NCBI GenBank assembly: GCA_037576215.1
Contig: JBANDB010000011.1
Coordinates: 2,356,001-2,420,000 of the forward strand
Source: Armillaria gallica
Taxonomy: Eukaryota; Basidiomycota; Agaricomycetes; Agaricales; Physalacriaceae
DNA length: 64,000 nucleotides
Direction: 5' to 3'
This document shows, piece by piece, positions 21,325 through 33,147 of the stretch. Each line of letters starts with the position of its first letter. The first letter of the stretch is position 1. The notes under the pieces are model-generated. The model did no database searches. It was not told the DNA's origin and saw nothing but the letters and a program-made list of their open reading frames with translations. The position numbers were made by a program, and so were the translations under genes.

Positions 21325-22247
21325 ATGTTCTAACTACTGTATTACTACGAGGCCGAGAGTCTTTCCCATGAACTCTTCGTGTGTATTTATCATGCTGTAT
21401 TCTTATGATCCACAACTTTTTTCATTTGCGTTTTGATGTGAATGATTTTAATCGTCCGGCAGCTCCAATTCGCAACGAGAACGCGCCTCATGTCGATACG
21501 AGAGAGTAATCGCTGATCCTTTGACTTACTATCATACGACGTTGTTCAACAGCCTTCTGGTGGCGACGACATCATGGTCTGGCCAACAGGACCAAGCGGA
21601 TAGACCAAATCATTTAGAAGGAGCGTAAGGACCTCATTCTTGTTGTGATAAATCATTAACAAAACGTCTATTTGAGTTATACCTCGCATCATAAGCTGGA
21701 CAAACATCAACCGTATGAGTATACTAGACTCCGGTGCTATGCTGATGACTCTTTCTCGGAACTGGCAAGAGCCTAACCGCGTAATATTTTATTGTATTCG
21801 CTCACTCCTGCTTGTAAGTATCCATGCAGGCCCTCGACAATCTCTCCTGAATTGTCCGTGGGTTTGGATGTGCAGACTGAAAAAGATCTCCCGGGCCGCC
21901 CCTCTCATTGACTTCTCCCACCCTTCTTTGCCTCGACAAACCTTCATGCGTACTCCATAGAACCTTCCTTCCCAAACAATCTCTTATACACTTGTCCGTT
22001 GTCTTCGCGGTCGAGCTCCCAGGTGAGCTACCGGCCTTGTGTGCGTGCAGCAACCAGGGGGAGAGACAGGGAGTAAGACGGACCAGTGCTGTCGATATTG
22101 CCCTCTTTTATGTTGCGTCTATTGCTTCCTGTGATAATAATATGCCTCGTCGGCTTTCGCCCACCCTGTACACCTGTCGGGCAAGGTCTCAGAGAGCGAA
22201 TCGGCAAGTCCCGATAGCGATCATCCAGTGCTTGTAGAAGTACTTCC
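21325..22247. other. 3' flank of the F-box gene, part of a duplicated segment
   Basis: No gene recognised. The sequence from 21340 to about 21860 is repeated, diverged, at about 24900-25470, including stretches such as GACTCTTTC and the tract around 21541-21650. The duplication therefore reaches well past the F-box stop codon. Confidence 0.5.
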
Positions 22248-23120
22248 ATGGCAGTTCCTGTCGACCTCGTCTCTCGTATTCTCACAGAACTCTGGGCATA
22301 TCCGTTTCAGAGTAATGAGGAACAGATTGACATTTTCACAATCTGCAATCTCGTTTCCAGACAGTGGTCGTCCATCATGAAGGAGGTCACCTCCATGCAC
22401 TCGTGGATCCCTTTCTCCTACAACAAAGGGCATCTGTATACTGTCAAATCGATGCATGTTATTTCTAACACGATGCTCTGCCGAACTATAACCGTTAGGG
22501 CGGAGTACGTGATCATGCCACAAGTGCTTGTCGATACACGATGCAAACCCTCCATCGTGGCAAATAGGGGCATAGAGTCCGTGTTCCGAAGGATATTTGG
22601 CAGCCCGAATCCGCCTCGAGATGCAACTCATATCTATGTCGACTTCCTGGATGATCCTCAAGTCCATATCCCCGACTTCTGGATACCCCCTCAAATCACG
22701 CAGCTAACGATTACCTATCACTTCCATCGCTGGGTGGCTTTCGGTTTCCGGTGTCATCTTCCTATACCCTGTGAATGTGAACAACTGGCCATCGACAGAT
22801 GGGTGAGCCATCTCACCGTCATGGGGTCCTCACCTGTGATAGTGGAGCGCCTAATAGCACCTCTTGACAAATGGAAATGCTTGATTTCATTGACTTCCAA
22901 TATAAAGGACATAAATGTTTCCGCTACCTCTCCAATCTCTGTCATTTGCAAGCCGTACAATTTTCCATTTCTGGATGTACGAAGGGACTACGCATGCCGA
23001 GCCATGTTTGGCGGCGACTCGTCATGGTGGCTACAACATCCATATCATTGTTTGTCGTCATGTTTCTATGTATTCGCGCTATTCACTGGCCCTGATAGCT
23101 TTTCGTCGCGTCCACCGTGA
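22248..23120 (+). CDS. F-box-like hypothetical protein
   Basis: A 290-codon open frame starting MAVPVDLVSRILTELWAYPF. The N-terminal pattern (PxxLVxxIL, then ICNLVSRQWSSI) resembles an F-box of the kind heading many Agaricomycete hypothetical proteins. The body has a regular strand-like pattern (THIYVDFLDDPQ ... ITQLTITYHFH ... HLTVMGSS) seen in their C-terminal domains. The last 40 residues look non-coding, so the true 3' end may involve a splice near 22900-23090 or the gene may be decaying. It sits in the accessory zone with other F-box sequences. The family call is tentative. Confidence 0.45.
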   Translation: MAVPVDLVSRILTELWAYPFQSNEEQIDIFTICNLVSRQWSSIMKEVTSMHSWIPFSYNKGHLYTVKSMHVISNTMLCRTITVRAEYVIMPQVLVDTRCKPSIVANRGIESVFRRIFGSPNPPRDATHIYVDFLDDPQVHIPDFWIPPQITQLTITYHFHRWVAFGFRCHLPIPCECEQLAIDRWVSHLTVMGSSPVIVERLIAPLDKWKCLISLTSNIKDINVSATSPISVICKPYNFPFLDVRRDYACRAMFGGDSSWWLQHPYHCLSSCFYVFALFTGPDSFSSRPP

Positions 23121-23129
23121 TATTCCAAT

Positions 23130-24007
23130 GTTTGAACAGGTTATTCCGGTAGGCTCTGTCGGCTATATCAATCCGTTTACCAGGAAATTTGTCGTACTGT
23201 TCAATGGCATTGATCCCACATCATCCACAGACCCACGAATCAAATTCATCCCCTCTCCTTGAAAGTGGTGCGACAAAGCTGATCTTCGACCCAAATTATT
23301 CCTCCTTCCCAGACTGGGAGCGCAAGTATACATATTCTGACCTGTCTGACGTTGGAGCATTACTTGGAGCATGGTTTGAAGGAAGAACGTTCGTTTTCTT
23401 ATCTTAGAGACACTCTCTACTACTAACGGAACCAGAGTGCACAGTATTCCTATGGATTGCGACGGTGCAGAGTGGCTCTGTCTTGCGGTAGGGCGGGTGT
23501 TTGCCAGAGAACTTGTAGGGTTCCATTTTGATTCCTGGTTACTTGAGCATAAAGAGACAATTTTGGATGTGTTTGGGGAGGACCATCCTTTTGTTAGAAG
23601 GCGTCTGGATCTTGGTAAGGTAATCTCGGTGCTATAACCTATGAGTTCTGCTAACAGGTGAGACGTCACCAGTGACAACTACCATAGACACTGCTCAATA
23701 CGCTTGGTTCTTGCTCTATCCCAAGACAGGATGGTATATTCGAGATCAGTATGTAAGATGCAATGTTTACTCTTCTAATTACACTATCACTCATATTCTT
23801 TCTCAGTTTTATTTTCAAGTCAACCCCCGGGCATCACTTACCCCTGGAAGACTATGGGGGAACTTTGTGAAAAAGGATGGTTTCCCCGACAATATGATTA
23901 CCTGGAGCCATATATCCACTGTCGGTCAATCACCAATGACCGTAGAGATTTGTTGCCACTCTTTTGAACAGACCGACGGGGTATGGCGTGGAGTGGTTCA
24001 TTCTTAG
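23130..24007 (+). pseudogene. Mushroom-type hypothetical protein (VIPVGSVGY family), frameshifted
   Basis: Exons read MFEQVIPVGSVGYINPF ... VVLFNGIDP, then (after a frame change) GATKLIFDP ... DVGALLGAWFEGR. After a 48 nt intron follow HSIPMDCDGAEWLCLAVGRVF and the segment ILDVFGEDHPFVRRRLDLG. Later exons give ETSPVTTTIDTAQYAWFLLYP and LWGNFVKKDGFP. This order (VPVGSVGY, FNxxxP, DGAEWLC, a late YALF-like strand and a WGxF motif) matches a hypothetical family I recall from Agaricomycetes; its function is unknown. The frame change comes from one extra C in a C4 run at about 23250-23253. If that is a sequencing error, the gene is intact. Confidence 0.5.
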
Positions 24008-24029
24008 TATCTAAAACTACGAGGAGCTC

Positions 24030-25480
24030 GTTCGTTTATCATCTCATCTTCGTCAAGCTACCTATCGTCCTATGCCCTTCTTTGGCGTCTTTCCTGGCTC
24101 CGAGTACCACTTCCTTAGTGACGATGATGACGCGCACGCAAACTTTAAGAGGCTTTACGAGGAAAAATAAGCGAAGAAAGACTTCACGGAAGCCGGACTT
24201 CTATGTCGAGACAGTAGAATGGGCGTCACCGGCGCATGTCGGCTCCGTTAACCGTATGTCGAAATGTAGCCTAAGAGAGGAATGCGAAATTCTTATACTT
24301 ATGACTAGTGACTTATTTCAGTGGCGTTAGGTGCCGCCGAAGAAATGAACATAGCCGAAAAGTTAATTACAGAATATATTGAACATCTCACCGCCGTTCT
24401 GGAGTCGACCAAAACTGACATACTTGCGAAAGACAAAACCCTTTGAAACAAGACCTTGAGGTTTAAGGAGAGGACGACACTTGTGCGTAAATATGCCCAT
24501 CGGCGAGACATGTTCCGCTCATTTCTGACTCTTTCTGGCAAAGCGACGCGGTTCAGCTGAAGGTTGGAAGTTGTGGTCTGAATCCAGTTTGTATCTTCGC
24601 CCTGAATGGCGATTGAGTGTGCTTATGCGAGGTTAAAGACTGGGAATACCTTCACGGGACAGCCGCGTTTACCATCAATCAGATCCGTCGCTCCCTTAAA
24701 GGTTTACTACGTCGAAAAGCACATTCTTGCTCTGGTAGCTTGAACCTATCACCCAACCCGCTCTGTACATGAACGTGGTGGCTGAGCTCTTCGACGCTCA
24801 CAGAAGGGAATATACGAAGACACTGAACGTAAGTTGCCTAGATTTGTTGTTTGCGGGTTCTCATTGTCACCGAACAGCACCTGAGCCTTCCAACACAAAT
24901 GTTCCAATATTGTATGACTACTAGGCCGAGCGTCTTTTCCCATGAACTCTTCGTGTGTATTCATCTCGCTGTATTCTTATGATATCCATCTATATCTTCT
25001 GAACCTGCGTCTTGATGTGAATGATTACAATCATCCGGCAACTCCAATTCGTGACAAGAACGTGCTTCATCGGCTTTATGCATCTTGCCGATGTGAGAGA
25101 GTTAATCGCTGACCCTTCGTTTCTTGACTCTCATCGCCGTATTACATCATACAACAGCCTTCTTGAAACTGCTTGGTAGTGACGACATCATGTTCTAGCC
25201 AAGGAACTCGAACCAAATTATTTAGCAAGAAGCCAACAAGAAGCGTGAGGATTTCATTCTTATTGTGATACATAACATACTGTTGGAATCATTCTCCACG
25301 TCTTAGGCAAGCGCATACCACATAGAACATCATTTCGCCCGGACAGAAATCAATCATATGAAACTAGCTATGCTGATGACTCTTTCACGGGACTGACAAG
25401 AACCTAGCCGTGTGATAATCTATGAACTTCACAAGATTCCACCTGTAAGTGTCCGCGTGGGTCCTCAAAACCGGCTATAC
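24030..25480 (+). pseudogene. Decayed duplicate of the F-box gene and its 3' flank
   Basis: Aligns by eye with 20150-21860. Shared landmarks include the CTTTCCTGGCTCC tract (24090 area), the VLESTKT-coding stretch, the GTAAGTTGCC splice donor and the post-gene sequence. An internal deletion of about 190 bp joins the GAGCTCTTCGACG stretch directly to a CTCACAGAAGGGA stretch (24785 area). Several frameshifts and stops break the reading frame, for example an early stop after GAAAAATAA. No intact protein is possible. Confidence 0.75.
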
Positions 25481-25941
25481 GCCCCGAAAGTCCGCTCAAA
25501 ACCATCACAGAAACGCGTGTACTTTATCGAGAATTAGTGGGTGGGCGCGACCCTGAATAACCCCTTTTCGCGTAAAAGGGACGTGCCGCCGGACGCTTCC
25601 TCCGAGGCCATGTCCAGGAAATCGAAGTTCTTCCATTTTTCTATTTCGCGGACACAAGTGGGCTGCTCTGACATGTGGACTGGATACGGGGGTCTGCAGA
25701 AGAAGGAACGATAACATTATCAGGGGTATCAGCTGGTTGGGCAGCCCCAATGTACTCACACTCGTGGAGTAGTACGCGCATCCCATGCTTCGCTCTAAGA
25801 CCGTTCGAATCTATGTATAACATTCTTTTGTGCACCACATATATATGGATGAACGAATTATTGATACAGGATACATATTATTTATTTATAGAATACAGTC
25901 CAAAAATACCGATAGTATCTAGACAATCCAGTTCCATATGC

Positions 25942-27556
25942 TCAGATCGCAAAGGCTCCCGCCGCTGCGTCAAAGTCTCCTAGAACTGAGTAGTCGGAAG
26001 AGGAAGGGTGCACCCCAATTCCAGTTCCATCCGTGGTCCATGCATCAGTAGTAAGCCTAGTCGGAATGACCTGACGCATGGGCGAGAAGATTGATTTGGA
26101 TGGTTCGGCAGGCGACATAGTAAACAGTATGCAGTCCTTCCAACGAAACGAAATCAGCCGGGGTATACCTCACAACGCGGGTGCTGGACAAACCTTCACC
26201 CTCAACCCTCCTGCTTTGAACGCTACGATTTTCACCGAGTCGTCGACCACTATCTCACCGTTGAAAGATACCCATGTGGGACCATCGCCCTGCGCCGCAT
26301 GTGGTATTGAGCGTAAACTTCGGAGTCACAGATAGAGAAGATTCTCACCGCGTGCCTAAACCTCCCTTCGCCGATACTATCGACTCTCCAAATGTCAGTC
26401 TTCGTATTTGATATCATGGCATGCCGGACATCGACTGTTACTTGCCGCATCAGCTGTACCCGTGTGGCACGTCTCGTCGTCAGACCAGGACCGTAAGGCA
26501 GAAACGCCGCCAGGGATTGAGCGGATGACTCCAACGTAAGGTTGAAAGGTATAGGGTGGCGGAGACAGAAGATCCGAGAGGCGGGGACGTACAGTTTGGT
26601 CTTGATATCCTGCATTCCCGGATTTTTTGCCTTTATGACGGATTCGTAAACTTGCCACTCTGGATCGTACCTGAACCCGTTCTGAGCGGGTCTTAGAGGT
26701 GCAGGAGGAGGTATGGCAGGTCGGGTGCGGGGGTAGTAGATGAACGGTGTCGATAGAACGCTGTAGAGTGTTAGTATGATAGTAAAATAGGATCGGACGT
26801 TCACACATGTTTCCGAGGGATTTTCCAAAGATAGTGGTTTTTACTAGCGGGACGGTATTAGGTTTCATTAGCGTAGCGGTGACAGAGTACTGGAAAGGTG
26901 TATAAGCGACGATACAGGTCATGGCAAGGAACGCACGTCTATAGCTGCCGTGAAGCCTGGTAGTCCATCAAGTTTGACATCGTATGTGGGCGGTAATGGC
27001 TAAGAGGAGCAATAGTCAGCTGGGGATACATAAGAATAGTTGACTGCGGTACATAGGTGTGTCCATCGTACTGAAAAGTTGTGGGAAGATTCAACCGGAA
27101 ACGCAAGGACGGTGGACAGGCGAGATTATTAGGATTCTTGATCCATAATAGGATTGTGTCCAGACAAAGTTTGACGGCAGTAGTCCCACCAGCCGCGATC
27201 TCATGCAGGCGCAACCTACCCTCCACCTAGCGGAATGGTTCAGACCAATCATTCAATGAAATTATCAAGTATTACCTTGACTTCAACGCTGGTTATTCCC
27301 TCCGGCTTTGACACTTCGACTGTACCTTCCACGGAACCATTGGAGCCGTATACCGGAAGTGTGACATGATTCTCCTGGGAGGTCAAACGGAGACGAGCCC
27401 CACCACTTTTCGACTCCTTGATGAAATGGCCCGATGGGCGGGGTCGAACCCCGTTCGCAACAGCAAGGCGCTGTTCATGCAGCTGTGGCTCAGCGGTATA
27501 AGAGGGACTGCGAGAAAAGTGGGGGCGACATATGATGGGAGACTGGCAGCAGACAT
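25942..27556 (-). pseudogene. Alpha-arrestin-like protein with a 5' frameshift
   Basis: Paralogue of the arrestin-like gene at 44293-45836: the N-terminal layout, the SPVYG-like LPVYGSNG strand, the EGRLRL segment, LMRQVTVDVR and the C-terminal IPTRLTTDAW all match in order. Fungal alpha-arrestins recruit Rsp5/Nedd4 ubiquitin ligases to membrane transporters. The start MSAASLPSYVAP carries an LPxY-type PY motif. The frame then changes near 27513-27525, within C5/T4 runs, before SRSPSYTAEPQLHEQ. Downstream exons are clean and end QVIPTRLTTDAWTTDG ... DAAAGAFAI. Either a real lesion, an assembly error, or a start I have missed. Confidence 0.6.
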
Positions 27557-29775
27557 GAGAACATGCAAGATGGAGCGCAAAGGACTTTACATTTAACGGG
27601 TAGCTGCATGTGTAGGGCCAAGCGCGCCATATGCTCTTCAGATGGGTGAAGGCACGGCTTCCCAAATTGAGAATTCGGCACAAAGTCCACTGATGTCCCC
27701 GTGAGTTCTTCACCTATGTTTAGCAACCGCCACGCTCATTGCGTTCACGTTATTTATCGACCGGTGATTTTACAACGACAGAGTCGGACGGCCGTCAGCA
27801 GGAATAGATTCGAAAAAGAAAGCATTGTCGTTCTTGGAAAGGTAAAATAGTCCCTGTTATGTAAGCGTTCTGATAAGTGTTGCAGGGTCTAGCCGAGTTA
27901 CTTTTAATTTGTTCCTTTTACTTCCACCTCACAAGTAGAGCAACGTTCGTGATACCTGCGGTCACACGGCTCTTTGTTTAGGCCGCATTCTTTTCTATGG
28001 ATTAACCTTTGTCTCGACTCGTATATACAATTCTTGAAGTTTGGTCTGTTAGGACGCCGCGGCGTACTGAGGCAGACTCTACTTATTAATATACTATTCG
28101 TGTTGTGTGTTATGCTGATAGGACCTTCTTCTCGTTGACGCTCAAATATGTTGGTGCAAAATTTTCATACAATTAGAAGTGACTATTTCTTTCCTCGGTA
28201 TGCTCCTACGCTAACTTAATTGCAAGTCTATTGATTACCATTACTTCTTTTATCGGTGTTATTAAGAGCAATGAGTTTATGATGATGCGGCCTTGCTTTA
28301 TCTACATTGGAAATATGACTCCTCAGTACGACCTAGTGCAACACGTATCGATTATTCCGATGAGACGGATGTCCGACCAGCGAAGCGATACAAGTACAGC
28401 GCAGTATGTTCTGTCCGAAGGTTGGATCAAGACTGAATTATGATAAGCTCTAACCTAACTTGCCAAAAACTTCCGGATCCAAATTCGCTTTCTGATCAGA
28501 ATCACACCGCTCGCCCCCCGATTTGCGTCACTATCTTGCTAGCAAGGATTCATGTCTTTTGCGAATGGCGATTAATTTCCAGGCGACCTGCCAAACCCTC
28601 GCGCCCATATTCAGCATCAGGCTTGTCAACACCACCGAGGTCTATTTGGATCGGAAACCCGTGCGGACAGGTTAGACAGGCGGAGTCGCGAACAATGAGG
28701 CGGACGCGTCGTAACATTGTTGGAGGATAGCCTGGGCTTTTGGCTGCAGGTGAATGAGTATGTGAAAGAATATGTCGAGGATAAACTGCAAAGGACGCGT
28801 GTTTGTTCGTTACGTTGCATATATCCAATTGGTTTGAGCGCCTTAACGTGTACGAAAACGAAGATACTAATGTCTGTCCACCATCGGCATCGCCGTCGTA
28901 CTCTTCCATGGTCTTGGTCACGACCAGATGGTGCGGTGTACTGTCGAACGCCGAAAAGGCCTATCGATATATACAGCGTAAATATAGAATAAGAATTGTA
29001 AGGCACTAGGTCGCGCACCTGGTTTCTCTCATCCTGAGTATCATGAAGGGCCGTTGTTAAGACTTGATAATGACTGGCGCCGGCACCTGTTGCCCTCAAC
29101 TCCTTTATTAGAATTGGGACCGATACCAGCAACCGCGCTACTACATCCTTTGGCAATGTCAAGGTAACCGGTATGGGGGCCAATCCTGTACAATGGGTTG
29201 CGTAAACAAATCCGCATTGATGCGATCTCAAAATATGAAGTCGGAGGAAACACGTTGGGACTTGTATAGCTGCCAGATCCGACGTAGATGTGTTTTGTAA
29301 CTCGTTCCACCATGTGGTTCGCCACGCGACAGGCCAACAGTGACACCAAGGGGAAATACAGAACGAACAGCATCTTTAGAGACAGAAATGTAGAGATTCA
29401 CAGCACGTCGTTTTATTTACTGTCCAATCGCTTATTAGATGGTGCATTGAAATATCCGAGGAAGAGAGCGTTGAGAGAGCGTTCCATGCACCTAGAATTT
29501 TGTACATTGACTTTTGCAACGGCATGGGTGCTTCCTGTAGCTTTCGAGCCCTCCGTCATATCATGGAGTCTCTAGTGGATGTTATTACTATCGCCTTATC
29601 TGCGGCTCCCGAGAAAGCCGGTGTGCGTCGTGGTGGAATTGAAGTCGATTTTGATTTATAAATTAAATAAATTCACCCTCACGTGACAGACTCCAGACGA
29701 CGTCATAGTGACGTTCTACGGCTCCTCGCGTGCATCTAAGCGACTTGGATTCTTCACTTTTGGACAGTTACAATC
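27557..29775. other. Region without a confident gene; possible decayed minus-strand gene
   Basis: On the minus strand, 29373 down to about 28900 contains protein-like pieces in two frames (HIYVGSGSYTSPNVFPP ... LYRIGPHTGYL, then PVTLTLPKDVVARLLVSVP ... KELRATGAGASHY). They look like one coding segment split by a frameshift. I recognise no family. The rest is AT-rich with no repeats or RNA genes found. Confidence 0.3.
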
Positions 29776-30433
29776 ATGTCCGTCGTCTCTAAAGAAACTG
29801 CCTTTCGTTCTGATGATCCCAAGTCTTCCGCCGTTTATGACCCCGCCACGTCGGAGTCCCACGGAGCCGTCTATCCATCCGAATCGGAGGCTCAACCTAC
29901 TCGAAGCCATTCCGTTCCACAGCAAGGTCTGGTGTATGCATATTTTCCCAGTACATATGCTTATTGCACAGCAGGAAATACGCAGCCAGGAAGCGGCAGC
30001 GTTGTACACGATACCGCAGACCAGGAGCCTAGAGTATTGGAGATGCCAGCTGATGGACAATCCAATCGTTCTAATATTCAAGCCCCATTCAAGGAGCGTG
30101 TCGTTGGTAAGTCTTCTCTAGCATAATATGATACTATAATTCTCATCTTTGTTGTAGGAGCTGCACTGGTGAGTGTCATTCGCCCGTGATCTATGAAACG
30201 GGACTAATTTGTTGGCCTACGTAGAAAACTCGAGGGACGGTATGTTCACATCAGTTTTTTGTCTTCACCTAAAGCTGATTTTGTCGGATGACAGCTCTTG
30301 AAGAAGGTACTTGGTGTGATACACGAATGTGGTGACTTTGCTGACATTGAGATAGCCCGAAGTCAAGGAAACCGGCCAGCAATTGCTTGACGGGAAAATT
30401 GACATACCGGAAGCTCGGGCTAATATCAATTAA
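29776..30433 (+). CDS. Small hydrophilic protein encoded partly by microexons
   Basis: Starts MSVVSKETAFRSDDPKSS. The first exon may contain a 48 nt in-frame intron (QQ joined to AGNTQPGSGS). After PFKERVVG come three microexons of 11 nt (30158-30168), 15 nt (30225-30239) and 12 nt (30295-30306), separated by 49-56 nt introns, and a last exon ending DIPEARANIN. Spliced, they give VGAALKTRGTLLKKPEVKETGQ, a segment like that found in small fungal stress/conidiation-type hypothetical proteins. The matching phases of all junctions support the model. Length is about 110 residues. Function not known. Confidence 0.65.
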
Positions 30434-30564
30434 ATGGTATACAACCTGTTCTCATCACGCATAAACTTCTCGGGCGCTCAGAAGAGAATGATGGTCTTGG
30501 GCGTCTGGACGCTAGTTGTAACGCGGAATTTCATATTGTAAAATATGTTTAATATAGAAAGTAA

Positions 30565-32806
30565 TCAGATGACGACACCCATTCTGTAAAAATCTGGAGT
30601 ATAACCGTCGTTGTTGAAGATTTCGATGATGTTTTCTGTTCCTCTTTTGAACCCAGAGGCAGAAATCAAGAAACCGGCGAACACGATGTCCCAGCTCTGT
30701 CAACAAATAAGTCGTGGTCCATGCAAAGAAATTCGCGACTTACTTGTGCCGAAATGGGCATTTGAGCTTGAACTGCGTCGCCCCCATTGACACTGATATA
30801 TGCATTTCGGCAGTTGGAGCATACGCTGTTGGAAAATGCTACATCACCGTTGATATAATCAAACGATAAAAGTTTAGTCCCTCCAGTACCACCATCAACG
30901 CCGATGATGGTAAGAGTTCCACCGTTTCCAACAAATCCAACAACAGAAACAGAGGAATTTACTTGACGCACTTTTGCGCCTCCCCCAAGGATGCTCGATG
31001 AGGCTGTGGCCTCGTAGTAAGTGAATTGAGGTGTCGCGATCGGGACGCCATTCATGAGTTTGAGGACGAGGCTTCCATGTGCAGCCACTGTTGCAGTGTA
31101 CCTAATCCCTACGTTCAAACGGAGAACTTCACAAGACGGAAATACAGAGAGAACTGACGAAGTTGTCAAAGTCCCGAGCTCATTTCCGGTGATCAAGTCT
31201 ACGACCCTCGCCGAGAAGAGGCCTACGTCGGCTAACTGGAATGTCAAGGAGCGTGTAGCGTTGGTCTGGAAGTTGATGACGACTGCGAGTTGTTTGTGGG
31301 TTCACACTGTCACAGCAAGAGTAGAAGCATTTACCAACGACTGTGGAACCATCGCTGAGCGGCCCCGACCAGACATCATGGTCATTTGCATATCGTCGCT
31401 TGAAGCTAATGGATTTTCCAAGAGGATCTTGCTGTAAGGTGTTAGTTCAAAATCCACACCCCCAACTTTCCTCACTCACGTTGAGCGCGATAATCCTTTC
31501 ATTCAGTAGAATTCCCAGTGCATCACCCGATATACTAGTCAAGTCCGTCGATATCATCAGAGGGCTTTTCACCGCTGACCAAAAGGCGAACTACAAAACA
31601 CGTCAGCTTGAGTGGGAGATCGAGGGTTAGCATACATGTGTCTGTTGCTCGGCAGCTGTCAAAAGGTTGCTTCCCACATAAAGCAAGTCGAGATCATTCC
31701 ATCCCCCGGGCTGAGCAAACTGGGTTATGGGAACAACTTGGTTTAGAATCCTGAATATGCTGTCCCACGAAGCAGGGGGTCCGATATCGTTGCTGTTGGA
31801 AACGCGATTCAGTGCTGGAGCACATAGATAGATTCTCTACTGACGAGATACGCCAAGAATTGGCCACTTCGCTCCCTGGCCATCGAGCCGGGTCCTATGA
31901 TGTATGTGAATGGCAGAGCAAAACGTCCTGGTAGAACCACACCTGTACACCCCATTCGCAGGCAGAAAATACGATGGGCCTATCAGTAGCAGCTAAAGCA
32001 TCCCTCATAGTGACGAAGTGATCCTAAAGAATGATCGGTTTGAGTCTGAGATCACCTTCGCTTGTCTGGCCAACCTTGATCTATCAGCACAATTTAGAAT
32101 GGAACAATTGTCGCCACACGCAAGAAGGGAGCTTACCACGATGGGAGGGTCGAAATCGACAAAGTCTGTCTCGCTTACGGCATAGCAATTATCGTACTTG
32201 AGGTAATCCGCCCCCAGCTGGCAAAGCTCTCCGCATCCTCCTCCTCGTGTCCGAGAGACCCAAGGTAGTGAGCTGTTCCCCCGACGAAATCACATGCATA
32301 GTATCCCCTAGCCGTTGTTAAGAAGGAAGAAATCTGATCAGTGAAAACATCCCACCCGTCAGAATAGAGGCCGAACTTCAGCCCCAGGCTATGCGCGTAG
32401 TCTTCCAGCGCTGGGATACCGGATGGTATGATGCTGGAATTCCATGTGAAGCCACCATCGGAGTCTCGCTCCGTGCCTTGCCATCCACAATCCCTGATGC
32501 ACCGATCATGACACGCTCAACACGACAAAAAAGACTCCTCACAGGTTCATGTACTTGTAACCAGTATCTGCTAGTCCAAGATCCACCAAAGCCTGAGCTG
32601 CCGCACGATAATCGTCTTCTGTAGTGTCACATCTTCATGCACCATGTGAGGCAATGGCCATTCATCGCGGCTTGGACTTACAGAAATGCGTTGTAAGGAT
32701 TCCAACCCATAGCTGGGGTCACCCCAACGCCGTTGTTCAAAGCCGAAGACGGTACAATAAAAATCAAAGATAGAAGGAGCAGCCCTTTGATGCCGTCGGA
32801 GAGCAT
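30565..32806 (-). CDS. GH27 alpha-galactosidase with C-terminal beta domain, one frameshift
   Basis: Secreted enzyme releasing alpha-1,6-galactose from plant galactomannan and raffinose sugars. A signal peptide ([19 protein letters not shown]) leads to [14 protein letters not shown]. The catalytic region has [25 protein letters not shown] (nucleophile Asp) and [27 protein letters not shown] contains the acid/base Asp, and [12 protein letters not shown] follows. The C-terminal beta-sandwich and an extra carbohydrate-binding-like domain end in [12 protein letters not shown]. The exon just before YLKYDNC needs six Gs but has five (32211-32215 on the plus strand), shifting the frame immediately before the nucleophile. 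All other inferred junctions are clean. Probable pseudogene or single-base assembly error. Confidence 0.88.
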
Positions 32807-33147
32807 GCTGCAGTGAAAAGGCGACAGCGATACTCGCCATAGTCTCATGCGAATGTTATAAACTGGCTCTGCGGCCCGTAGATGCATGGGTGAAAATCAG
32901 ATGATGCCAGAGGTCTTCTTCTGCAAGCGCCACCGAGAATAATCCAGATATCGTTCTAATCAGCATATTCGCGTGACACGCAAAGAACATACAAAAAGAA
33001 TGCATGGACGGAATAGCACAAGGATATCCGGATAATAAAGTCTTGGAAGCTCGTCGCGGTCAAGTGACGACGCTGGCCAGGCTGAATTCCAAAGGAATAC
33101 CGATAATATCAAACAGCTAGATTACAAAGTAAAAGTACAGTACCACT
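32807..33147. other. Spacer between GH27 and SSR4
   Basis: About 340 bp comprising the GH27 promoter and the 3' flank of SSR4. No gene or repeat was recognised. Confidence 0.4.

Noticed and set aside
25561..25580. Short hairpin CCCTTTT/AAAAGGG
   Set aside because: Only a 7 bp stem with no context suggesting a function.
27427..27515. tRNA-like boxes (a B-box-like GGTTCGACCCC on the minus strand and an A-box-like TGGCTCAGCGG on the plus strand)
   Set aside because: The two boxes are on opposite strands, the T-arm does not pair, and no anticodon arm with U33 is possible. The sequence is explained by the 5' coding exon of the arrestin-like gene.
32030..32110. Possible extra exon in GH27 (DQGWPDK-like)
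   Set aside because: Skipping it gives the family sequence [16 protein letters not shown] in frame, while including it breaks the frame.
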